A program made the position numbers and the translations under genes. The notes beneath the pieces were generated by a model that searched no databases, was not told where the DNA came from, and saw nothing but the letters and a program-made list of their open reading frames with translations. A stretch of DNA of 35,603 bases from Thauera sp. (lineage in GTDB: Bacteria; Pseudomonadota; Gammaproteobacteria; Burkholderiales; Rhodocyclaceae): the NCBI GenBank assembly GCA_024710965.1, contig JANJTU010000304.1:1-35603 (forward strand), written 5' to 3'. Every line of letters begins with the position of its first letter. Within the stretch, counting starts at the first letter, position 1. This document shows positions 34,091 to 35,603 of the stretch, piece by piece.

Positions 34091-35603
34091 TCACACGGTG
34101 GCGGTTTCCTCCTGTTCGAACACAAGCTTCACCTTATCGTCGTCATCGAGGTCGATCGTGACCTTGCCGCCATTGGCAAGACGACCGAACAACAGTTCGT
34201 CGGCTAGCGCGGAGCGGATCATGTCCTGGATCAGGCGCGCCATTGGCCGTGCCCCCATCAGCGGGTCGAACCCTTTCTCGGCCAGCCAGGCCTTGAGGTC
34301 GTCGGTGAAGTGCGCTTCCACCTTCTTCTCGTGCAACTGGGCTTCAAGCTGCATCAGGAACTTGTCGACCACGCGCAGGATGACCTCGTTGTCGAGCGCC
34401 TTGAACGAGATCATCGCGTCGAGCCGGTTGCGGAATTCGGGCGTGAACAGGCGCTTGATGTCGGCCATCTCGTCACCGGCCTCGCGCTTGGCGGAGAAGC
34501 CGATCACCGCCTTCTGCATCGTTTCGGCTCCGGCGTTCGTCGTCATGATGATGATCACATTGCGGAAATCCGCCTGGCGGCCGTTGTTGTCGGTCAGCGC
34601 GCCGTGGTCCATCACCTGCAGCAGGATGTTGTAGATGTCCGGATGCGCCTTCTCGATCTCGTCCAGCAGCAGCACGCAGTGCGGCTTCTTGGTGATCTGC
34701 TCGGTCAGCAGGCCGCCCTGGTCGAAACCCACATAGCCCGGCGGCGCGCCGATCAGGCGGCTCACCGCGTGGCGTTCCATGTACTCCGACATATCGAAGC
34801 GCACCAGCTCTATGCCCAGCGTGTAGGCGAGCTGGCGAGAGACCTCGGTCTTGCCGACGCCGGTGGGGCCGGAGAACAGGTAGCATCCGATCGGCTTCTC
34901 GGGTTCGCGCAGGCCCGCCCGCGCCAGCTTGATGGACGACGCCAGCGCGTTGATGGCGGCATCCTGTCCGAACACCAGCCGCTTCAATTCGGTCTGCAGG
35001 TTCCTCAGCACCGTGGCATCGTCCTTCGACACGGTCTTGGCCGGAATCCGTGCCATGGTCGCGATGGTGGCCTCGATATCGGCGACATCGATAACCTTGC
35101 GGCGCTTGTCTTCTGCCACGAGCATCTGGGAGGCACCGGTCTCGTCGATCACGTCGATCGCCTTGTCCGGCAGCTTGCGGTCGCTCATGTAGCGCGAGGA
35201 CAGCTGCACTGCGCTTTCGATGGCCTCATCAGTGAAGCGTACATGATGGAACTCCTCGTAATAGGGCTTCAGCCCCTTGAGGATGGCAATGGCATCGGAG
35301 ATCGACGGCTCGTTGACATCGATCTTCTGGAAGCGGCGCACCAGTGCCCGGTCCTTCTCGAAATGCTGCCGGTATTCCTTGTAGGTGGTCGAGCCAATGC
35401 AGCGCAGCGATCCGCCGGCCAGTGCCGGCTTGAGAAGGTTTGACGCATCCATGGCACCGCCCGACGTTGCCCCCGCGCCGATCACCGTGTGAATCTCATC
35501 GATGAACATGATGGCACCCGGCCGCGCCTCGATCTCCTTGATTACCGCCTTGAGCCGTTCCTCGAAATCGCCCCGGTAGCGCGTGCCCGCCAGCAGGGCG
35601 CCC
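34091..35603 (-). CDS. clpA: ClpA, ATPase subunit of the ClpAP protease (C-terminal part, cut by window edge)
   Basis: 503 residues are visible, from within the first AAA+ domain (the frame enters at the right edge with GALLAGTRYRGDFEERL) to the stop. Seen in order: Walker B of domain 1 (MFIDEIHT), its sensor region (IGSTTYKEYRQHFEKD), the second AAA+ domain with Walker A GPTGVGKT and Walker B LLLDEIEKAHPD, the IGL/ClpP-contact loop as IGFSAKR, and the C-terminal D2-small domain. The missing M-domain and the IGFS loop identify ClpA rather than ClpB. It unfolds substrates for ClpP. The N-terminal domain, D1 Walker A and any clpS lie outside the window. Confidence 0.97.
   Translation of the reverse strand, partial: GALLAGTRYRGDFEERLKAVIKEIEARPGAIMFIDEIHTVIGAGATSGGAMDASNLLKPALAGGSLRCIGSTTYKEYRQHFEKDRALVRRFQKIDVNEPSISDAIAILKGLKPYYEEFHHVRFTDEAIESAVQLSSRYMSDRKLPDKAIDVIDETGASQMLVAEDKRRKVIDVADIEATIATMARIPAKTVSKDDATVLRNLQTELKRLVFGQDAAINALASSIKLARAGLREPEKPIGCYLFSGPTGVGKTEVSRQLAYTLGIELVRFDMSEYMERHAVSRLIGAPPGYVGFDQGGLLTEQITKKPHCVLLLDEIEKAHPDIYNILLQVMDHGALTDNNGRQADFRNVIIIMTTNAGAETMQKAVIGFSAKREAGDEMADIKRLFTPEFRNRLDAMISFKALDNEVILRVVDKFLMQLEAQLHEKKVEAHFTDDLKAWLAEKGFDPLMGARPMARLIQDMIRSALADELLFGRLANGGKVTIDLDDDDKVKLVFEQEETATV

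Overview
The window is about 35.6 kb of GC-rich, gene-dense bacterial chromosome. Gene content and order (glnE / yhdP-nit-tldD, glrK-qseG-glrR, rplM-rpsI, tyrS-murI, aceA, rraA, clpA) and the protein sequences point to a betaproteobacterium, most likely of the Rhodocyclales (Thauera/Azoarcus-like). That assignment is inferred from recognised families, not from a search. I see no rRNA, tRNA, insertion sequence, phage or CRISPR array, so this is core chromosome. The interest lies in regulation and in one poorly characterised redox operon. Both edge genes, glnE and clpA, are cut by the window.

Layout. 1-9 kb: glnE (partial, minus) diverges from yhdP, nit and tldD (plus), followed by a PA0069-type radical SAM gene (minus). 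9-13.4 kb: the minus-strand operon glrK-qseG-glrR ends in a tiny exported-protein gene and diverges from a bactofilin gene. 13.4-16.6 kb: a lytic transglycosylase and proS (minus) diverge from rppH (plus). 16.7-20.3 kb: a tight plus-strand operon of rubrerythrin, a two-cluster Fe-S/CCG-domain protein, DUF3501, a CNP1-like protein and coq7. 20.4-23.9 kb: an OsmC-family gene (minus), a candidate small RNA, rplM-rpsI, argC and erpA. 23.9-27.4 kb: an M23 peptidase (minus) divergent from tyrS-murI. 27.5-31.7 kb: a SpoIIAA-like/sseA operon and an OmpR-type two-component operon (all minus), the latter divergent from a Spy/CpxP-like gene. 31.8-35.6 kb: aceA, rraA and clpA, all minus.

Strongest observations. 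(1) The bactofilin gene has a near-consensus sigma-54 promoter (GG-N10-GC at 12731-12744). Upstream lie one perfect and one near-perfect copy of TGTC-N10-GACA, the site known for GlrR/QseF in enterobacteria. The sigma-54 activator GlrR is encoded next door, so a closed GlrKR -> sigma-54 -> bactofilin circuit is predicted. (2) A free-standing ~110-nt RNA gene upstream of rplM has its own promoter, two CCTCC-type anti-Shine-Dalgarno segments (one copying the 16S 3' tail) and a strong terminator. (3) The rubrerythrin lacks a rubredoxin domain and is co-transcribed with an Fe-S protein and DUF3501 behind an OxyR-like half site, suggesting a peroxide-reducing chain that runs on into coq7. (4) A Cpx-like divergent circuit has GTATC-N5-GTATC in place of the CpxR box GTAAA-N5-GTAAA. 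(5) A 20-bp perfect palindrome abuts the aceA promoter.

Physiologically the segment combines envelope maintenance (YhdP, transglycosylase, M23 peptidase, MurI, bactofilin, Spy, GlrKR), peroxide and Fe-S handling (rubrerythrin, OsmC, ErpA), translation (ProS, TyrS, L13, S9), RNA turnover (RppH, RraA), the glyoxylate shunt (AceA), proteolysis (ClpA, TldD) and ubiquinone synthesis (Coq7).
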